Origin: Muricauda sp. SCSIO 65647
GTDB taxonomy: Bacteria > Bacteroidota > Bacteroidia > Flavobacteriales > Flavobacteriaceae
NCBI RefSeq assembly: GCF_021534965.1
Contig: NZ_CP091037.1
Span: 2,983,501-3,047,500, forward strand
Direction: 5' to 3'
Length of the DNA stretch: 64,000 nt
In this document: piece after piece, positions 47,101 through 56,768 of the stretch
How positions within the stretch are numbered: the first letter of the stretch is position 1
How the letters are laid out: each line of letters begins with the position of its first letter
Position numbers and translations under genes: made by a program
Notes under the pieces: generated by a model
The model's database searches: none
The model's input: only the letters and a program-made list of their open reading frames with translations
Told to the model about the DNA's origin: nothing

Positions 47101-50100
47101 CTCATCGTTACGTATACCTTCAAAAGTAAAGTTGGTAGAGGCATTATCTGTTGCCATAGGATTCACAATCGGCACTACTGCCGAACAAGACATTCCGGCA
47201 TCTTGCACGATATCATCTGGGCAGTTAATCACGGGTACTTCAGCATCAATTGAGGCATCTATACAAAATTGGAAGGACTGTTCAGCAATAAATCTTCCTC
47301 CCCTAAAGATTTCAATACCGTTTTTAGAGACCACAAACGAGCCATTGCCCGCAGTGCAACAAATACCGTCTCCAAAAGTATCGAACATGGTAAAGGTATA
47401 GGTACCATTAGCGAGACCCGTAAATGTGTCATTTATCGTGGTATTGGATTCAGTGGCTGTGTAGGTCGCTGAATCGACAATGGTTCCATTTTGATCTTTA
47501 AGTTCCCAAGAGGTTTCTGCTGCAAATTGATCGAAAATAATCTCTAAATCCACGTCACCAGAAGTACAGGGGGTATCACCAAGGTTTGTGGTAAAATGCC
47601 AAGGAAAACCGTCACCAACACCTTGTGTTCCTTCCCATGCATTACCGGCCAGGTCTTCAATTAGCCCCGGCGGAATACTGATGCTCAGCAATTTGTTTGC
47701 AGGTAGGTCTTCTGGGGGGTTTATTGTCAGTGTAGAGACACTACCGTCATCGGTCAATGAAAAATCGCCATTGGCCAAGGTAAGCTCTTGAACGGTTCCG
47801 AAGCCAAATTCAAATGATAGATCAAAAATAAAAATAGATTCAGGAGTACTTGAAAATTGGACCAGTTCATTGAATACCGCTGTAAAAGTCTGATCAACAG
47901 GTACAAGGTTTGCACCGTTAAGTGGGTTTAAAGTCGCTTGTGTAAGTACAACATCTTGCCCGTCGGTTATCGTCCAATTAAAATTATCGATTAAGTTTTG
48001 ACGTGCCGTTTGACCAGCTCCAGAAGACTGACTGTTGCCTGCGCCAAAAATAATATTGCTCGGAATCTGAGTTTCTCCAGAAGCAGTATCCAAAGTTGAC
48101 CACCCATTTAAAAGTATGTCATAATTCGCTGTTGACAAACCATCGAACATCTGTTGGGCAGTAACTAAACTTGAAATATCCCAGTTGCCAAGGGGTTGGT
48201 CAAAACTTGTTGCCAAGGCGAACATACTGTCCATATCCGCAACGGCACTTACGTCCCAGTTGTCAAGGGGTTGGTCAAAATTTGTGGCCCTGAAGAACAT
48301 AAACCTCATATCGGTCACTGAACCTACGTTCCAATTACCAATAGGCTGATTAAAATTCGTTGTTCTACCAAACATACCCCCCATATTTGTTATGCTGCTA
48401 ACGTCCCAATTTCCAAAAGAGCTATTGCCCATCAAATTTGAGCATCCCCTGAACATGTTAAATGCTTGGGTAACCCCAGATAAATCTGGAACATCAGTGG
48501 CCATAATATCTAAATTGGAACAACCTTCAAAGGCCGCGCCAAAAGATTGCCAAGCAATAGTTCCCCATTGCTTAACCAATAATAACTTTTCTGAATCGGA
48601 CACTGGTGGATTTACAAAATTGGCGAACCTTATTGCTGGAAAATTTCCTGTGATCGAAACATCATAGGTTCCTGCTGATGCATAGGTGTGGGTAATACTT
48701 CCAGCAACGGAAGCATCGCTAGAACCATCTCCCCAGTCAACGGTATAATTATAGGTGAATGTCGGATCGATGGGTATGGTGATCTGGTTACTGGCCGACA
48801 CCCCTGGATTGTCGGTTTTCCATGTGGTCACAAAAGCCCCGGGAACAAGTACTTGAAGACCTATTAAACTAACGTCATTGCCATCTCCGCCGGTATAGCT
48901 TATAGTACCATTAAAACCCCCAAAGGCTACTGACGCGCCTTCGGCGAGTCCAGTAAAAGTGCCCGTTACGGCATCGGTGCCGTCGTTATCGATTAAGATG
49001 ATCTCATCGGTCGGGGCATTGGCATAGCCTCCAATTAAGTTAAGAGTTGGCGAGTTTAGGGTTACGGTGCCAGTAACGACAATCTGGTCGTGTTCGGTAC
49101 CGGGCGTGGGGCCGTTAACTTCGGCATCAAAGGTGCTGCCATTTTCGAGTATCAAATCGCCCGTGTTCATGATACCCGGGCTGGTGCCGGGTGCCACCGT
49201 TGAAGTGCCATCAATATTGACCGTGCCTATAATTGACCCTATGCCTACTAAGGTTGAACCGTTTGTGAAATTGGCAGTTTCTGTGATGAGGGTCGTAAGA
49301 TTATTGGTGTCAAAGATGCCGTTATTGACATTCAGTTCATTTAACTGAAAATCGTCGCTACCTGTCAATTGTACGTCTATGTTGCTTAGGGTCAATCCAT
49401 TATCTGGCCCCAACAATTGCAATGAGGTATCGAGCATCAGGGTGTTGGCCCCGCCGCCACCGTCTAGCGTAAGACCGTTGGTGATATTGGCCAGTGGTAT
49501 CTGAACGGTATTCGCATCGACTTGTACCACACCATCGCCTGAAATAGATATGGATGAGGTACTGCCCAGTACAAGATTGCCCCCGCTCACTGAAATAGTG
49601 AAGCCATCGTCGCTATCACCACCGTTGGTGTCGTTGATGGTGAGCATACCGTCCGGTTCCAGAACCGCTTCGGTCTCTGGGCAGTTCTTGCCGCCATCGG
49701 TGATGGTCCACCCAAAGTTGTCGATAAGGTCTTGCCGTGCCGATTCACCAACACAATATTGGCTATTGCCCGCCCCAAGGGTAATATTGTTGGGTATCTG
49801 TACCTCGCCATTGGCGGTATCTAAAGTACTCCAGCCCAAAAGAAGGGCATCGTAATTTTCAAACGAGAGACCAGCATTTTGAAACATATCGGAAGCTGAG
49901 GCGATATCTGGTCCGTCTGGATTTCCAAAAGGGTCCAATTGGAATTCGGGAGTCAAGTTACCGATATCCCAAGCATCTAGATTTTGATCAAAAGAGGTGG
50001 CATTCTGGAACATTCTGGACATGTTCTGAACCAGGCTTACATTCCAGTCGCCCAAAGGTTGGTTAAAATTTGTTGCCCCACTAAACATGTTTTGCATTCT

Positions 50101-51774
50101 GGTGACTTGAGAAACATCCCAATTGTTCAATGGTTGGTTGAAAGACCCTGCGCCTGAAAATACCAATTCCATATTTCCAACTTGGTCCACATCCCAAGAA
50201 TCGACGTTCTGATCAAAAGACGTGGCCCCTTGAAACATACTTCGCATAGATCTTAAAGCAGATGTTGTCCAACTGCCAATAGGCTGATCGAAAGCTTCTG
50301 CCCTTGCAAACATTTCGTCCATACTTGTAACATTCGCTACATTCCAGTTAGAAATGTCTTGGTTAAAAAGTACTGCGTCGCTAAACATTCGATACGTAGA
50401 AGTAATAGTACTGACATCCCAATTATTGAACGCAGGGGTGCCTACCAATGATCGGCATAATTGAAACATGGCTCCAAGGTTTGTCACTTGAGAAAGATCG
50501 GGAGTATCGGTGGCAGTAACATCTAATAATTCACACCCAATAAAAGATCTTTCAAACGAAACCCATTCAATATTCCCCCATTGTTCTATAGTCCTGATAT
50601 TAAATCGATTAGGGTTAAAAGTTGTCGTGTTGACATGAAACTTGGGAAATGTTCCGACAATAGAAACTGTGTATCTGCCCTGTGTTGCATATGAATGATT
50701 GGCATTACCTGTTAGACCAGTTTCAACCGTTCCATCACCCCAATCAATACTATAGTCATAGGTTAGATTATTGTCTGTTGGTATAAAAATGGCCAAAGTT
50801 GGCGGTACCTCCCAAGTGGTGATAAAGGCATTGGAGAAATCAACTGTACTGCAATTTGTATCTAATCCTGAATCGTTGATTGTCCATCCGAAATTGTCAA
50901 TTATGGTCTGTCGTGCTGCCGCCCCATCACAATACGTGCTATTGGCCATATCGAAGACCACATTGGACTGTAGAACGGGAATTGCGGCCCAACCGATCAA
51001 GGTAGCATCGTAATTGGCGGTGGATAGACCAGCGTCTAAAAACATCTCAACCATACTAGTGACGGAAGTAACGTTCCAATTCGCCAGACTTTGATCAAAA
51101 AATTCATCATCTTTGAACATTTCGGCCATATTGGTCACGTTGCTCACTTGCCAATCACCAATATCTCGATTGAAGTTTGAAGCTAAGAACATATTGCCCA
51201 TATCGGTCACTGAACTGACATCCCAATTGTTGATGTCTTGATTGAACATGGTGGTCGATACAAACAACCCGTTCATATTGACCACATTTGAGACATCCCA
51301 ACTTGAAAATGAGGTATTGCCTTGTAAGTTTCTGCAACTGAAAAGCATATTTGACATATCTGTGACATTCGATAGGTCTGGTATATCCGTGGCCACCACG
51401 TCGAGATTTGTGCAGCCCATAAAAGCATTTTGCATGGAAGTCCAGCCAATGTCTCCCCACTGCGCTACCGTCACTATTTTATCCTTGTCCCCGGCATTGT
51501 TGAAGTAAATTCTCGGAAAAGTGCCACTGATTGAAATGGTATGTGTTCCGGGGTTGGCGTAGGTATGTGCGGCATCGCCCGTTTGGTTGGTTTCCACGGT
51601 GCCATCGCCCCAGTCTATGGTGTAGTCATAGGTCTCTCCCGAAAAAGTAGGGATCGTAATACTTTCATTGGCCGTGGTGGTCTGCCAAGTAGTGATAAAG
51701 GGATCTTGCCCAAAGGCCTTAAAGCAAAAAATGGTTGTGAGAAAGAAAACAAAGAATAGTAAAACTCTTTTCAT
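41131..51774 (-). CDS. Giant modular surface protein (BspA/DUF285 type) with T9SS sorting domain
   Basis: 3547 residues, secreted (signal peptide [20 protein letters not shown]). Four modules each begin F(I/V)TTW, contain a PKD-like DWGDG strand and run into DUF285 leucine-rich-like repeats of the form [14 protein letters not shown]: from about residues 26, 317, 980 and 2329. Between them lie two near-identical beta-rich modules (about 705-975 and 2055-2320), an Ig-like SbsA-type domain (about 1270-1400), two HYR domains (about 1510-1590 and 1960-2045) around a seven-bladed-looking region of LAVG/QLG repeats, and three Ig-like repeats alternating with SprB-like repeats ([17 protein letters not shown]). 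It ends in a type A T9SS domain ([20 protein letters not shown] and [10 protein letters not shown]). It is probably an adhesin; ligand unknown. Confidence 0.93.
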   Translation of the reverse strand: MKRVLLFFVFFLTTIFCFKAFGQDPFITTWQTTTANESITIPTFSGETYDYTIDWGDGTVETNQTGDAAHTYANPGTHTISISGTFPRIYFNNAGDKDKIVTVAQWGDIGWTSMQNAFMGCTNLDVVATDIPDLSNVTDMSNMLFSCRNLQGNTSFSSWDVSNVVNMNGLFVSTTMFNQDINNWDVSSVTDMGNMFLASNFNRDIGDWQVSNVTNMAEMFKDDEFFDQSLANWNVTSVTSMVEMFLDAGLSTANYDATLIGWAAIPVLQSNVVFDMANSTYCDGAAARQTIIDNFGWTINDSGLDTNCSTVDFSNAFITTWEVPPTLAIFIPTDNNLTYDYSIDWGDGTVETGLTGNANHSYATQGRYTVSIVGTFPKFHVNTTTFNPNRFNIRTIEQWGNIEWVSFERSFIGCELLDVTATDTPDLSQVTNLGAMFQLCRSLVGTPAFNNWDVSTITSTYRMFSDAVLFNQDISNWNVANVTSMDEMFARAEAFDQPIGSWTTSALRSMRSMFQGATSFDQNVDSWDVDQVGNMELVFSGAGSFNQPLNNWDVSQVTRMQNMFSGATNFNQPLGDWNVSLVQNMSRMFQNATSFDQNLDAWDIGNLTPEFQLDPFGNPDGPDIASASDMFQNAGLSFENYDALLLGWSTLDTANGEVQIPNNITLGAGNSQYCVGESARQDLIDNFGWTITDGGKNCPETEAVLEPDGMLTINDTNGGDSDDGFTISVSGGNLVLGSTSSISISGDGVVQVDANTVQIPLANITNGLTLDGGGGANTLMLDTSLQLLGPDNGLTLSNIDVQLTGSDDFQLNELNVNNGIFDTNNLTTLITETANFTNGSTLVGIGSIIGTVNIDGTSTVAPGTSPGIMNTGDLILENGSTFDAEVNGPTPGTEHDQIVVTGTVTLNSPTLNLIGGYANAPTDEIILIDNDGTDAVTGTFTGLAEGASVAFGGFNGTISYTGGDGNDVSLIGLQVLVPGAFVTTWKTDNPGVSASNQITIPIDPTFTYNYTVDWGDGSSDASVAGSITHTYASAGTYDVSITGNFPAIRFANFVNPPVSDSEKLLLVKQWGTIAWQSFGAAFEGCSNLDIMATDVPDLSGVTQAFNMFRGCSNLMGNSSFGNWDVSSITNMGGMFGRTTNFNQPIGNWNVGSVTDMRFMFFRATNFDQPLDNWDVSAVADMDSMFALATSFDQPLGNWDISSLVTAQQMFDGLSTANYDILLNGWSTLDTASGETQIPSNIIFGAGNSQSSGAGQTARQNLIDNFNWTITDGQDVVLTQATLNPLNGANLVPVDQTFTAVFNELVQFSSTPESIFIFDLSFEFGFGTVQELTLANGDFSLTDDGSVSTLTINPPEDLPANKLLSISIPPGLIEDLAGNAWEGTQGVGDGFPWHFTTNLGDTPCTSGDVDLEIIFDQFAAETSWELKDQNGTIVDSATYTATESNTTINDTFTGLANGTYTFTMFDTFGDGICCTAGNGSFVVSKNGIEIFRGGRFIAEQSFQFCIDASIDAEVPVINCPDDIVQDAGMSCSAVVPIVNPMATDNASTNFTFEGIRNDELPLTDPFFVGATTILWTAEDEAGNISESCEQVITVTGSGDCWFDIGPNIVGSPGDQLGAGVSINATGDRVAYVNPNINGLGNLGEVTILERNGTTWSPLGGTVPGGALGRGFSGTDLNDVGNRLAVSQLNGNVKVFELINNNWAQLGAEIAAVGDTFIQKVDFDASGDRLAIGYAGGGTNRQGQTAVFEFKNGQWAQLGSTLSGTGDGDTFGRDVSLNTNGTRLAVGAYQVETSGFGRPREDGYVQVFELINGDWELLGNTIVSNEDADDDFFGVSVHLNDIGDRLVVGANAGDYAKVFQFDNGNWVQLGQTIFAVNEIDQPGYQVDMNGAGDIILIGDFYQPARIFQFNGAQWQLLGQPIYAEAGQDCAINKAGNIVVLGNPNTSGDVLDEGKVVIYEYAGNLDSEAPIITCPDDIVEVIASGISATVTLVDPTATDNVSSTFTFEGNRSDTLPLTDPYPLGDTTISWTATDEAGNISDSCDQLITVGVAETEIMLNADGSLDIMDTNGGDSDDAFALSINDGNLRISNTVNFIAISGTGVVQIDANTVEIPLASITNGLTIDGAGGANTISLLTPLQLLGANNGLTLNNLDAQVIGSGDLELNTLNVSNGIFDTNDLTTVVTDSANFTNGSTLIGIGSITGTVNIDGTSTVAPGVSPGILIVGDFTLESGGIFDAEVNGPTPGTEHDQIVVTGTVTLNTPTLNLIGGYANAPTDEIILIENDGTDAVAGTFVGLAEGAAISFGAFSGIISYVGGDGNDVSLLGTPVQRPFITTWQTTTANETITIPTLGAGYNYTVDWGDASQPTDETGDATHTYINPGTYTVSISGDFPRIIFNNAGDKEKILFINQWGDIQWTSMSRAFSGCQNLDVVASDAPNMESVTSLDYMFNSCRSLLGNASFNTWNVSNVTDFSGVFFQASSFNQDISAWDVGKAINMTRFFSGAQSFNQNIGTWDVSSVTDMSAMFSLASNFDQPIGSWDVGNVDNMAQVFSSATSFNQDISSWNTSKVQNMLGMFSEATAFNQNINTWDVSSVTDMGAMFSRASNFNQPIGNWDVSNVGNMAQMFANATSFNQDIGDWIVSEVTSMATMFIAASAFNQDISNWDIENVTNISSMFANATEFNQDIGQWNVENVTDMRLLFNNAISFNNNLEAWNVGKVENMTWIFDGSGLSNENYDKTLIGWSQLPLLQNGVQLDAPQNQYCLAADARQQIIDTYGWTINDAGLNCAALTVTGFNLIDADNDVVLRTLMDGDVIDVGGLLTMNLNIQAVATADTESVLLELTGPQNKTMTENIDPYALFGDISGDYSPNVFPLGPYDLTATPYSADNLGGTMGTGLTIGFEFVDGNPACTSFDTFVANQSDPTTCGAADGSIEIGVSDSAAPVTFAWAHDGGLDSNIATNLMAGTYTVTVTDANGCTETLTVTLEDPAAPTVTLAPFADALDTDPAFTLTGGSPAGGDYGGPGVSGGMFDPSAVGAGTYEITYSYTDGNGCTGMAAQFITVIDTSVLSIISFNLIDADNDVVLRPLIDGDVIDVSGFLTMNLNIQAVATADTESVLLELTGDQIGTRTENVAPYALFGDSGGDYFGIVFPLGMFEITATPYSGNSLTGEMGTPLVISFEFVDNPICASFDAFVANQSDPTTCGGSDGSISMAEVGGAPPISYELLEGSVVQSTGTFSGLSAGNYTITVTDTNGCTETLTVTLEDPNAPSVTLAPFADVLDTDPALTLTGGSPTGGNYSGPGVSGGMFDPSTVGAGTYDITYSYINPTTNCESSATQPITVTDTSVLSVTGFVLVDAENDVDIGPIANGAVFFSLPPSLNIRAEATGDVESVLMQITGGLTNTRTENVAPYALFGDSGGDYFDQAFGTGAFTVTATPYSADNLGGTTGTGLTVSFNIVVPPAAPRPNVLSLHPNPANVQVTASFEAPVEIQKIMVFDMQGRLVKTYAMDPNTQGAEYGLDVSDMPPGVYFVRTQNEKGHYFQKQMVVKH
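41404..41733 (-). repeat. Ig-like intragenic repeat, copy 3
   Basis: The most diverged of three copies inside the giant gene, starting [20 protein letters not shown] and ending near LTVSFNIV. It still shares the [16 protein letters not shown] block with copy 2. Confidence 0.75.
42222..42573 (-). repeat. Ig-like intragenic repeat, copy 2
   Basis: About 350 bases that match copy 1 closely at the DNA level, for example the shared stretch from about 42425 to 42560 coding [14 protein letters not shown] and [12 protein letters not shown]. The low divergence suggests recent duplication or gene conversion. Confidence 0.85.
43063..43413 (-). repeat. Ig-like intragenic repeat, copy 1
   Basis: About 350 bases beginning [19 protein letters not shown] and ending in GFEFVDG. 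It precedes the first SprB-like repeat. Confidence 0.85.
44812..45616 (-). repeat. Beta-rich intragenic module, copy B
   Basis: About 800 bases coding NTNGG-type text: [19 protein letters not shown] at the start, [14 protein letters not shown] and [20 protein letters not shown] in the middle, [11 protein letters not shown] at the end. It is nearly identical in protein to copy A but with many silent changes. The GTSTVAPG...SPG part is typical of autotransporter-like beta-solenoid repeats. Confidence 0.85.
48862..49662 (-). repeat. Beta-rich intragenic module, copy A
   Basis: The partner of the module at 44812-45616, with [19 protein letters not shown] at the start and [11 protein letters not shown] at the end. 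Between the two copies lie the third DUF285 module, the Ig-like domain and both HYR domains. Confidence 0.85.
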
Positions 51775-52176
51775 AAGGGTCAGTTTGTTGGTTTAACATT
51801 TAAAAATTGAGCAAAGGAGAGGCGTTCTCTTTTCGTAACAACATTAACCGATGAAAAGAAATATACCCCCAATACTACAAGGAACAATAACAGAGGCCGA
51901 AAGTCAGGTGATGTGGGGCAACTTTGACACTAAACATAGGGGGAGAAATTCTAGAAGACAATACCCACTAATGGGTATTTTAGAACTTTCTATGCGGCTA
52001 GTGCTAGAAATATGGCCTTAATATATTGAATTGCCACCCAATACAGACCAGCCTTTTTTAACACTTTCGACAAAAAGTCAAAAAAAAACGTTTAAATGGG
52101 CCAAAGATTTGGGTTTTTTGTACAAATGGGCTTGTTGCCCGTGCGAATAGTTTTCTCAAAGCCTTATTTTTATCCA
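51775..52176. other. Divergent intergenic region between surface protein and esterase genes
   Basis: About 400 bases without a gene. It must hold the promoters of both divergent genes. The clear feature is the palindrome at 51960-51979. I see no other repeat or RNA gene. Confidence 0.6.
51960..51979. promoter_or_regulatory. NarL/LuxR-type operator palindrome
   Basis: AATACCCACTAATGGGTATT is a perfect inverted repeat of 8 bases around a 4-base centre. The inner part fits the NarL 7-2-7 layout (TACYYMT-N2-AKRRGTA) in 13 of 14 consensus positions. It lies about 190 bases upstream of the surface-protein start and 200 before the esterase start, so either could be controlled by a response regulator of the NarL type. 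Confidence 0.45.
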
Positions 52177-52908
52177 ATGGAATATTTCAAGATATTTCTA
52201 AAGAATAGTGCTGTTCTTTTGAACATTGTTTTGCTATCAGGTTGCGCTACCCATGGGCAACTAATTGAGGATTCTCTTCAAACCTCCGTCACTGAGAACC
52301 TGCGGTATTACCTCTATTTTCCTAAAGACTACGAAGCAGAAACCGAAAAGGAATTCGGACTGCTGCTCTTTCTGCATGGGGGAGGGGAGTCGGGTGCTGA
52401 TCTCGAAGAGATCAAAAAGAACGGTCCGCCCAAGCTATTGGTCGAGGGCAAACAGTTTCCCTTTTTGGTGCTGGCACCACAAAACCCACATGAAAAAAGA
52501 TTTTGGAACATTCATGCGGTCAACCAATTGCTCGATTCTGTGGTGGCGGAATATCGTGTGGACAAAAAAAGGATTTATCTAACCGGACTCAGCCGTGGGG
52601 GCAGTGCCGTTTGGGACATGGCCGTACAATATCCTGAAAAATTTGCGGCCCTGGCCGTGGTCTGTGGCATGGCACCAATGCCCTATGCCCATTGGCTTGA
52701 CAAAGACATGCCGATTTGGGTATTTCATGGTGATCAAGACCCTGTGATTCCGGTATCAGAGTCAGACCATATGGTCAAAAAACTTGAAGAAATGGGTCAT
52801 GATGTACAGTATACCCGCTATGAGGGGGTAGGCCATAACTCATGGGCCAAAGCCTACACTACCGAGGCGCTCTACGAATGGTTGAACCAACAAACAAGAG
52901 ATGATTGA
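52177..52908 (+). CDS. Esterase-like alpha/beta hydrolase lipoprotein
   Basis: A 243-residue lipoprotein. ATG 52177 is chosen because it opens on the lipoprotein signal with lipobox LSGC (VLLNIVLLSGC); upstream in-frame ATGs would add 27 residues. The fold is an alpha/beta hydrolase with oxyanion strand LLLFLHGGGESGAD, nucleophile Ser in LTGLSRGGSA, Asp in FHGDQDPVIPV and His in GVGHNSW. It resembles PHB-depolymerase/feruloyl-esterase-like hydrolases found near peptidase genes. It overlaps the next gene by 8 bases. The substrate is not known. Confidence 0.88.
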   Translation: MEYFKIFLKNSAVLLNIVLLSGCATHGQLIEDSLQTSVTENLRYYLYFPKDYEAETEKEFGLLLFLHGGGESGADLEEIKKNGPPKLLVEGKQFPFLVLAPQNPHEKRFWNIHAVNQLLDSVVAEYRVDKKRIYLTGLSRGGSAVWDMAVQYPEKFAALAVVCGMAPMPYAHWLDKDMPIWVFHGDQDPVIPVSESDHMVKKLEEMGHDVQYTRYEGVGHNSWAKAYTTEALYEWLNQQTRDD

Positions 52909-53626
52909 TTTAAGAATGGGGGCAGTATTTCTTCTATGTGCCCTGATAATCGGTTGCAAACAGCAGAAACAGACAGAGATAGAGACAACTGTAAAAGACA
53001 CGGTTTCCATAAAAATGATGGATACGACAGTATCAAAACCAACACCTTCTTTGCAATCTTTTGAAGGACTGGCCGATACCACCTTTGTACGGCTGGCCGA
53101 TTTCAGCAATGATTTTGCCTATGATATGCGCTATGCTACCGAAAACAACTTTTTAAAGGCCAAAGTGTATGATTGTGCCGAGTGCTATGTCCGTGTCAAA
53201 ACGGCAAAAGCACTTATCACTGTGAACAGGAAGTTTTTGGAAGAAGGCTATAAAATTAAGTTTTTTGACTGTTACCGCCCCAATTCTGTACAGTACAAGA
53301 TGTGGGAGTTGGTGCCTAACCCGCAGTATGTGGCGAACCCGGTGAAAGGTTCTATCCACAACAAAGGTGGAGCGGTCGATATCACTTTGGTCGATATTGA
53401 TGGAAACGAGCTTGATATGGGTACCGATTTTGATTTTTTTGGACATAAGGCCCATCACGATTATACCGACTTGCCCGAAGAAGTATTGGCCAATCGCAAA
53501 TTGTTAAAGGAGACAATGGAAAAGCACGGGTTTTGGTCCATTAGAACCGAATGGTGGCACTATAACCTATCTGCCGGCTCAAATGACAAAGTGGCCAATT
53601 TTAAATGGGATTGCCCCCTGCCTTAA
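52901..53626 (+). CDS. D-Ala-D-Ala dipeptidase-like M15 peptidase, lipoprotein
   Basis: A 241-residue VanX/DdpX-type zinc peptidase with lipobox IIGC (MGAVFLLCALIIGC). The zinc site is seen in SIHNKGGAVDIT (His and Asp) and TEWWHYN (catalytic Glu, zinc His). FFDCYRPNSVQYKMW contains the family Arg. The likely role is breakdown of D-Ala-D-Ala or peptidoglycan peptides in the periplasm for recycling; the VanX resistance role is not implied without vanHA genes. It overlaps the esterase gene. Confidence 0.92.
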   Translation: MIDLRMGAVFLLCALIIGCKQQKQTEIETTVKDTVSIKMMDTTVSKPTPSLQSFEGLADTTFVRLADFSNDFAYDMRYATENNFLKAKVYDCAECYVRVKTAKALITVNRKFLEEGYKIKFFDCYRPNSVQYKMWELVPNPQYVANPVKGSIHNKGGAVDITLVDIDGNELDMGTDFDFFGHKAHHDYTDLPEEVLANRKLLKETMEKHGFWSIRTEWWHYNLSAGSNDKVANFKWDCPLP

Positions 53627-53766
53627 ACTTGCACGCCCTAGTGGATTCCGCGCTGGGGCGGGGAATACGGAAGGGATTGTATTTTTAGCCAGGCCATCGC
53701 CTGCGGTACTGCTTTTTCCACCCTTTCCGACCACCGACGCTTCGCTCGGCGCCCACCTTTCCCTGT

Positions 53767-54966
53767 CTAGAGAAAGGAGCTTTTCGGGTTTTCTTTCAGA
53801 CATTTGATCACAATCAATTTGCCCTCTAAATCAGTGGTGAAGAAGAGATAGGTGTCACCGCCTTCCCTGATGTTGTGTTTTTTGCGGATGGTGGCTACAC
53901 TTTCAGGAAAATTACGAACCGTAATATTCGCTTTGCCCAAGCCTAATTGGCGAATAGACTTTTTTCCATAGGGAATGACCGATTCTACCGCGAAACGCCT
54001 TCCGGGGAAATCGATCAAAACATCTGAAGTGTAAAGATGTGAGTGTTCATGTAGCTTTTTAAGATTGAAACGAATCCCGACATTTTTGAACGCTCCTGCC
54101 TTTAAAATAGCCGCATTCGGCTCGTATAGATAGTTGTTCGGTAGCGCAAAATCGATCGTGGCGCTTTTTTCTTCCGAAGGCAAAAAAGAAAAATGCCCTA
54201 TAGCATGGCCAACGAGGTTCACAGTCGTGATTCTCGGTTCGTCGGTCTGGCCTTTCCTTAGTATCCAAAGCAATTCCTTAACCTCGTTTTTTACCGCCAC
54301 CACATGAACTTCTGCAACAAATGACAGTTCTTTGATACCCTGTGAAATATCGAGTAGAGGTGAAGTCTTTAGCATCACATTTTCGGTCTTCCCAAAAATT
54401 GTTTCGAGATGTCCCACAACATCGGGTACACAATCTTTCAAAATAAACACACGGCCATTTTTGTCATCTCTTCGGGATGGATCTGCAAAGACCCACTCGA
54501 CCTTGTCTTCAAGTCCTTTTAAAAATTCAATTCCATCTTGATTGTGGAAAGAAATATTTTCCACCCCCAAAACCTCAAAATTATGTGCAACGATTTCTGC
54601 AAGTTCCGTGTTGATTTCGCAATGTGTGATCGAGGTCACCTGCTTTGCAAAAAAGTAACTATCAACACCAAAGCCTCCCGTGATATCGACCAGTGTTTTT
54701 GCACCAATCAAACCCGCTTTGTAGGCAGCTGTGGCTTCTGATGATGTTTGCTCAAGATGTAGTTTTTTCGGGTAATATATCCCTGCTGTTTTGAACCAAG
54801 TGGGCAGCTTGTCTTTACTCTTTTTCTTGCCTTCAAGTTGCTGTGCCAACTCTTTTTGGGAAATACCATCAAAAAGAGGTTTTTTTAGCAAAACTGACAC
54901 GATGTCAGTATTCCATTTTTTTTCTATAAAATGTTGTACACCAGTTTTTAAAATGCTTTTATTCAA
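53767..54966 (-). CDS. THUMP-like class I SAM-dependent methyltransferase
   Basis: A 399-residue cytoplasmic protein. The SAM-binding strand reads LVDITGGFGVDSYFFAK, followed by HCEINTELAEIVAHN, and the motif-IV position is FADPSRRD in place of NPPY, a feature of this Bacteroidota group. The N-terminal helices and the C-terminal THUMP-like region (about residues 300-380) suggest an RNA substrate, so it may be a tRNA or rRNA methyltransferase; this is inference. It is followed closely upstream (8 bases) by the AI-2E family gene on the same strand. Confidence 0.85.
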   Translation of the reverse strand: MNKSILKTGVQHFIEKKWNTDIVSVLLKKPLFDGISQKELAQQLEGKKKSKDKLPTWFKTAGIYYPKKLHLEQTSSEATAAYKAGLIGAKTLVDITGGFGVDSYFFAKQVTSITHCEINTELAEIVAHNFEVLGVENISFHNQDGIEFLKGLEDKVEWVFADPSRRDDKNGRVFILKDCVPDVVGHLETIFGKTENVMLKTSPLLDISQGIKELSFVAEVHVVAVKNEVKELLWILRKGQTDEPRITTVNLVGHAIGHFSFLPSEEKSATIDFALPNNYLYEPNAAILKAGAFKNVGIRFNLKKLHEHSHLYTSDVLIDFPGRRFAVESVIPYGKKSIRQLGLGKANITVRNFPESVATIRKKHNIREGGDTYLFFTTDLEGKLIVIKCLKENPKSSFL

Positions 54967-54973
54967 ACTGATA

Positions 54974-56086
54974 CTATAAATTTTTGGTAAACTTTTTCAC
55001 GAAGCTGTTTTCGGCCAAAAACTCTTTTAAGATGACCTTTATGGCCGTATATCCGGGTACGGCGACGATCATTCCGACGATACCAAAAAGCAGTCCGGCG
55101 ATGATAATGACCAAAAAGATTTCCAACGGATGTGAACGTACGCTGTTCGAAAAAATGAAGGGCTGTGAAAAGAAATTATCGACCAACTGTCCGATGACCA
55201 GACCGATCAGCACATAGCCCGCTTTTGGCAAGATGACCGAGCTGAAATCCATCCCCAGATTACTGGTCATGGTGAGGGTGATCATAATGACGCCCCCTAT
55301 AATGGGACCGATATACGGAATGATGTTGAAAAGGGCACACAAAAAGGCAATGACAATGGCATTTTCAATACCGACGATCAATAAAGTGATGGTGTAGATG
55401 ACAAAAAGAATGAACAACTGCAACAGAATTCCAGCAAAATAGCGGGAAAGCAGTCCGTTTATTTTATCGATTGACTTGACTAAGTTGCTCTCGCGATTGT
55501 CGGGCACAAATGTCAGTAGCCCGTTCTGCATCAATTTACTGTCTTTTAAAAAGAAGAAAGAGATGAAGAGAACTGAAAAAAGGCCAATGCTCAAGGTGCT
55601 GAGCACGTTTACGAACGAATTCAAAAAATCGGGGATAAATTTCAAATCGAGGCCCTCGAGTATGTTTTTTCCCAAGTCAGAATCTTCGATCATTTCATTG
55701 ACGTTGGCGGCATCGGCACCGAAATAGTCCATGATTTGAAGGTATAGCGTGTTCACATCGGCCTTTAGGGCCTCAATGTCCAACAACGAAAGATTTCTGC
55801 CCTGTTCATTGATAAGGGGCACAAATAGGGCAAAGATGCCCACGAAGATTCCCAAGATAAAAAGCATGGTAGCTATGACCGCCAAGGTGTTCGGAAATTT
55901 GAGCTTGCGCCTCAGAAAAATCACGATAGGTCGGCCCAAAAGGGCCACCACTGCCGCAATGGCCAGATAGGCCAGTACCGACCTGATCTTATAGAAGAAC
56001 AAGAGGGCCAGATAAACCGCCGCCAGAAGGGCCACAGCTTTTAAAATTCCGTTCGCGATGGTGTTCGAGGTTGGCTTGTCGTTCAT
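54974..56086 (-). CDS. AI-2E family permease-like membrane protein
   Basis: A 370-residue inner-membrane protein of the PerM/AI-2E transporter family, with about eight hydrophobic segments and the family's NIIPYIGPIIGG and AYLAIAAVVALLGRPIV stretches. The middle soluble segment (about residues 100-165) lies between helices 3 and 4. Members include Na+/H+ antiporters and the E. coli AI-2 exporter TqsA, so the substrate is open. The start overlaps the DUF4159 stop by 4 bases (ATGA). Confidence 0.9.
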   Translation of the reverse strand: MNDKPTSNTIANGILKAVALLAAVYLALLFFYKIRSVLAYLAIAAVVALLGRPIVIFLRRKLKFPNTLAVIATMLFILGIFVGIFALFVPLINEQGRNLSLLDIEALKADVNTLYLQIMDYFGADAANVNEMIEDSDLGKNILEGLDLKFIPDFLNSFVNVLSTLSIGLFSVLFISFFFLKDSKLMQNGLLTFVPDNRESNLVKSIDKINGLLSRYFAGILLQLFILFVIYTITLLIVGIENAIVIAFLCALFNIIPYIGPIIGGVIMITLTMTSNLGMDFSSVILPKAGYVLIGLVIGQLVDNFFSQPFIFSNSVRSHPLEIFLVIIIAGLLFGIVGMIVAVPGYTAIKVILKEFLAENSFVKKFTKNL

Positions 56087-56733
56087 GATGAAAAAGCATA
56101 TTCGATGATATTGGCGCCCATTTGTAGGGCCTTGGTACGAACCTCTTCAGGGTCGTTGTGAACGGAAGGGTCTTCCCAACCGTCCCCTAGATCACTTTCG
56201 AATGTAAACAAAAGCAACAGGCGGCCTTCATGAAAAATGCCCAGCGCTTGGGGACGCTTACCGTCATGTTCGTGTATCTTGGGCAATCCGTCCGGAAATT
56301 GAAAAGTCTGATCAAAAATAGGATGGTCCAAACCCAGTTCTTCCAATTCCTTATCTGGGAAAACCTTTTTGATCTCCCTTCTAAAATAGGGTTCCATGCC
56401 GTAATTGTCATCAACGTGCAAGAACCCTCCAGAAAGTAGGTAGGTGCGCAAGTTTTCAGCTTCTTCGTTCGAGAAAAAGACATTGCCGTGGCCTGTCATG
56501 TGCAAAAACGGAAATTGAAAGATATTGACGCTCCCGACCTCGACCGGTTCTATTTTTGGGTCAATGTCTGTGTCGATGTTTGTATTGCAAAACATAACCA
56601 GGTTGGGTAGCGCCGTGGGATTGGAGTACCAATCGCCTCCTCCACCATACTTTAGTACCCCGATCTGTTGTGAGAAGCAGGTTGCCGTCACAAAAAAGGT
56701 TAAAAAACCAAACCAATGGGTAAGTTTTTGCAT
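56083..56733 (-). CDS. Exported DUF4159 protein
   Basis: A 216-residue protein with a signal peptide ending near ATCFSQQ. It has the DUF4159 text: FLHMTGHGNVFFSNEEAENL, SGGFLHVDDNYGMEPYFRRE, DHPIFDQTFQFPDGLPK. The fold is a glutamine-amidotransferase-like domain without an obvious catalytic Cys. Its function is not known. It overlaps the AI-2E gene and is divergent, with 35 bases between, from the DUF1223 gene. Confidence 0.88.
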   Translation of the reverse strand: MQKLTHWFGFLTFFVTATCFSQQIGVLKYGGGGDWYSNPTALPNLVMFCNTNIDTDIDPKIEPVEVGSVNIFQFPFLHMTGHGNVFFSNEEAENLRTYLLSGGFLHVDDNYGMEPYFRREIKKVFPDKELEELGLDHPIFDQTFQFPDGLPKIHEHDGKRPQALGIFHEGRLLLLFTFESDLGDGWEDPSVHNDPEEVRTKALQMGANIIEYAFSS

Positions 56734-56768
56734 CGAAGTTCGATTAAGAGCATAAATGTACAGTATTC

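Noticed and set aside
43500-51500. Regularly spaced repeats considered as a CRISPR array
   Set aside because: The repeats are in-frame DUF285 protein units without constant spacers, and no cas genes are present.
52901-53626. VanX-type vancomycin resistance
   Set aside because: There is no vanH/vanA partner; the lipoprotein signal and the neighbour fit periplasmic peptide recycling better.
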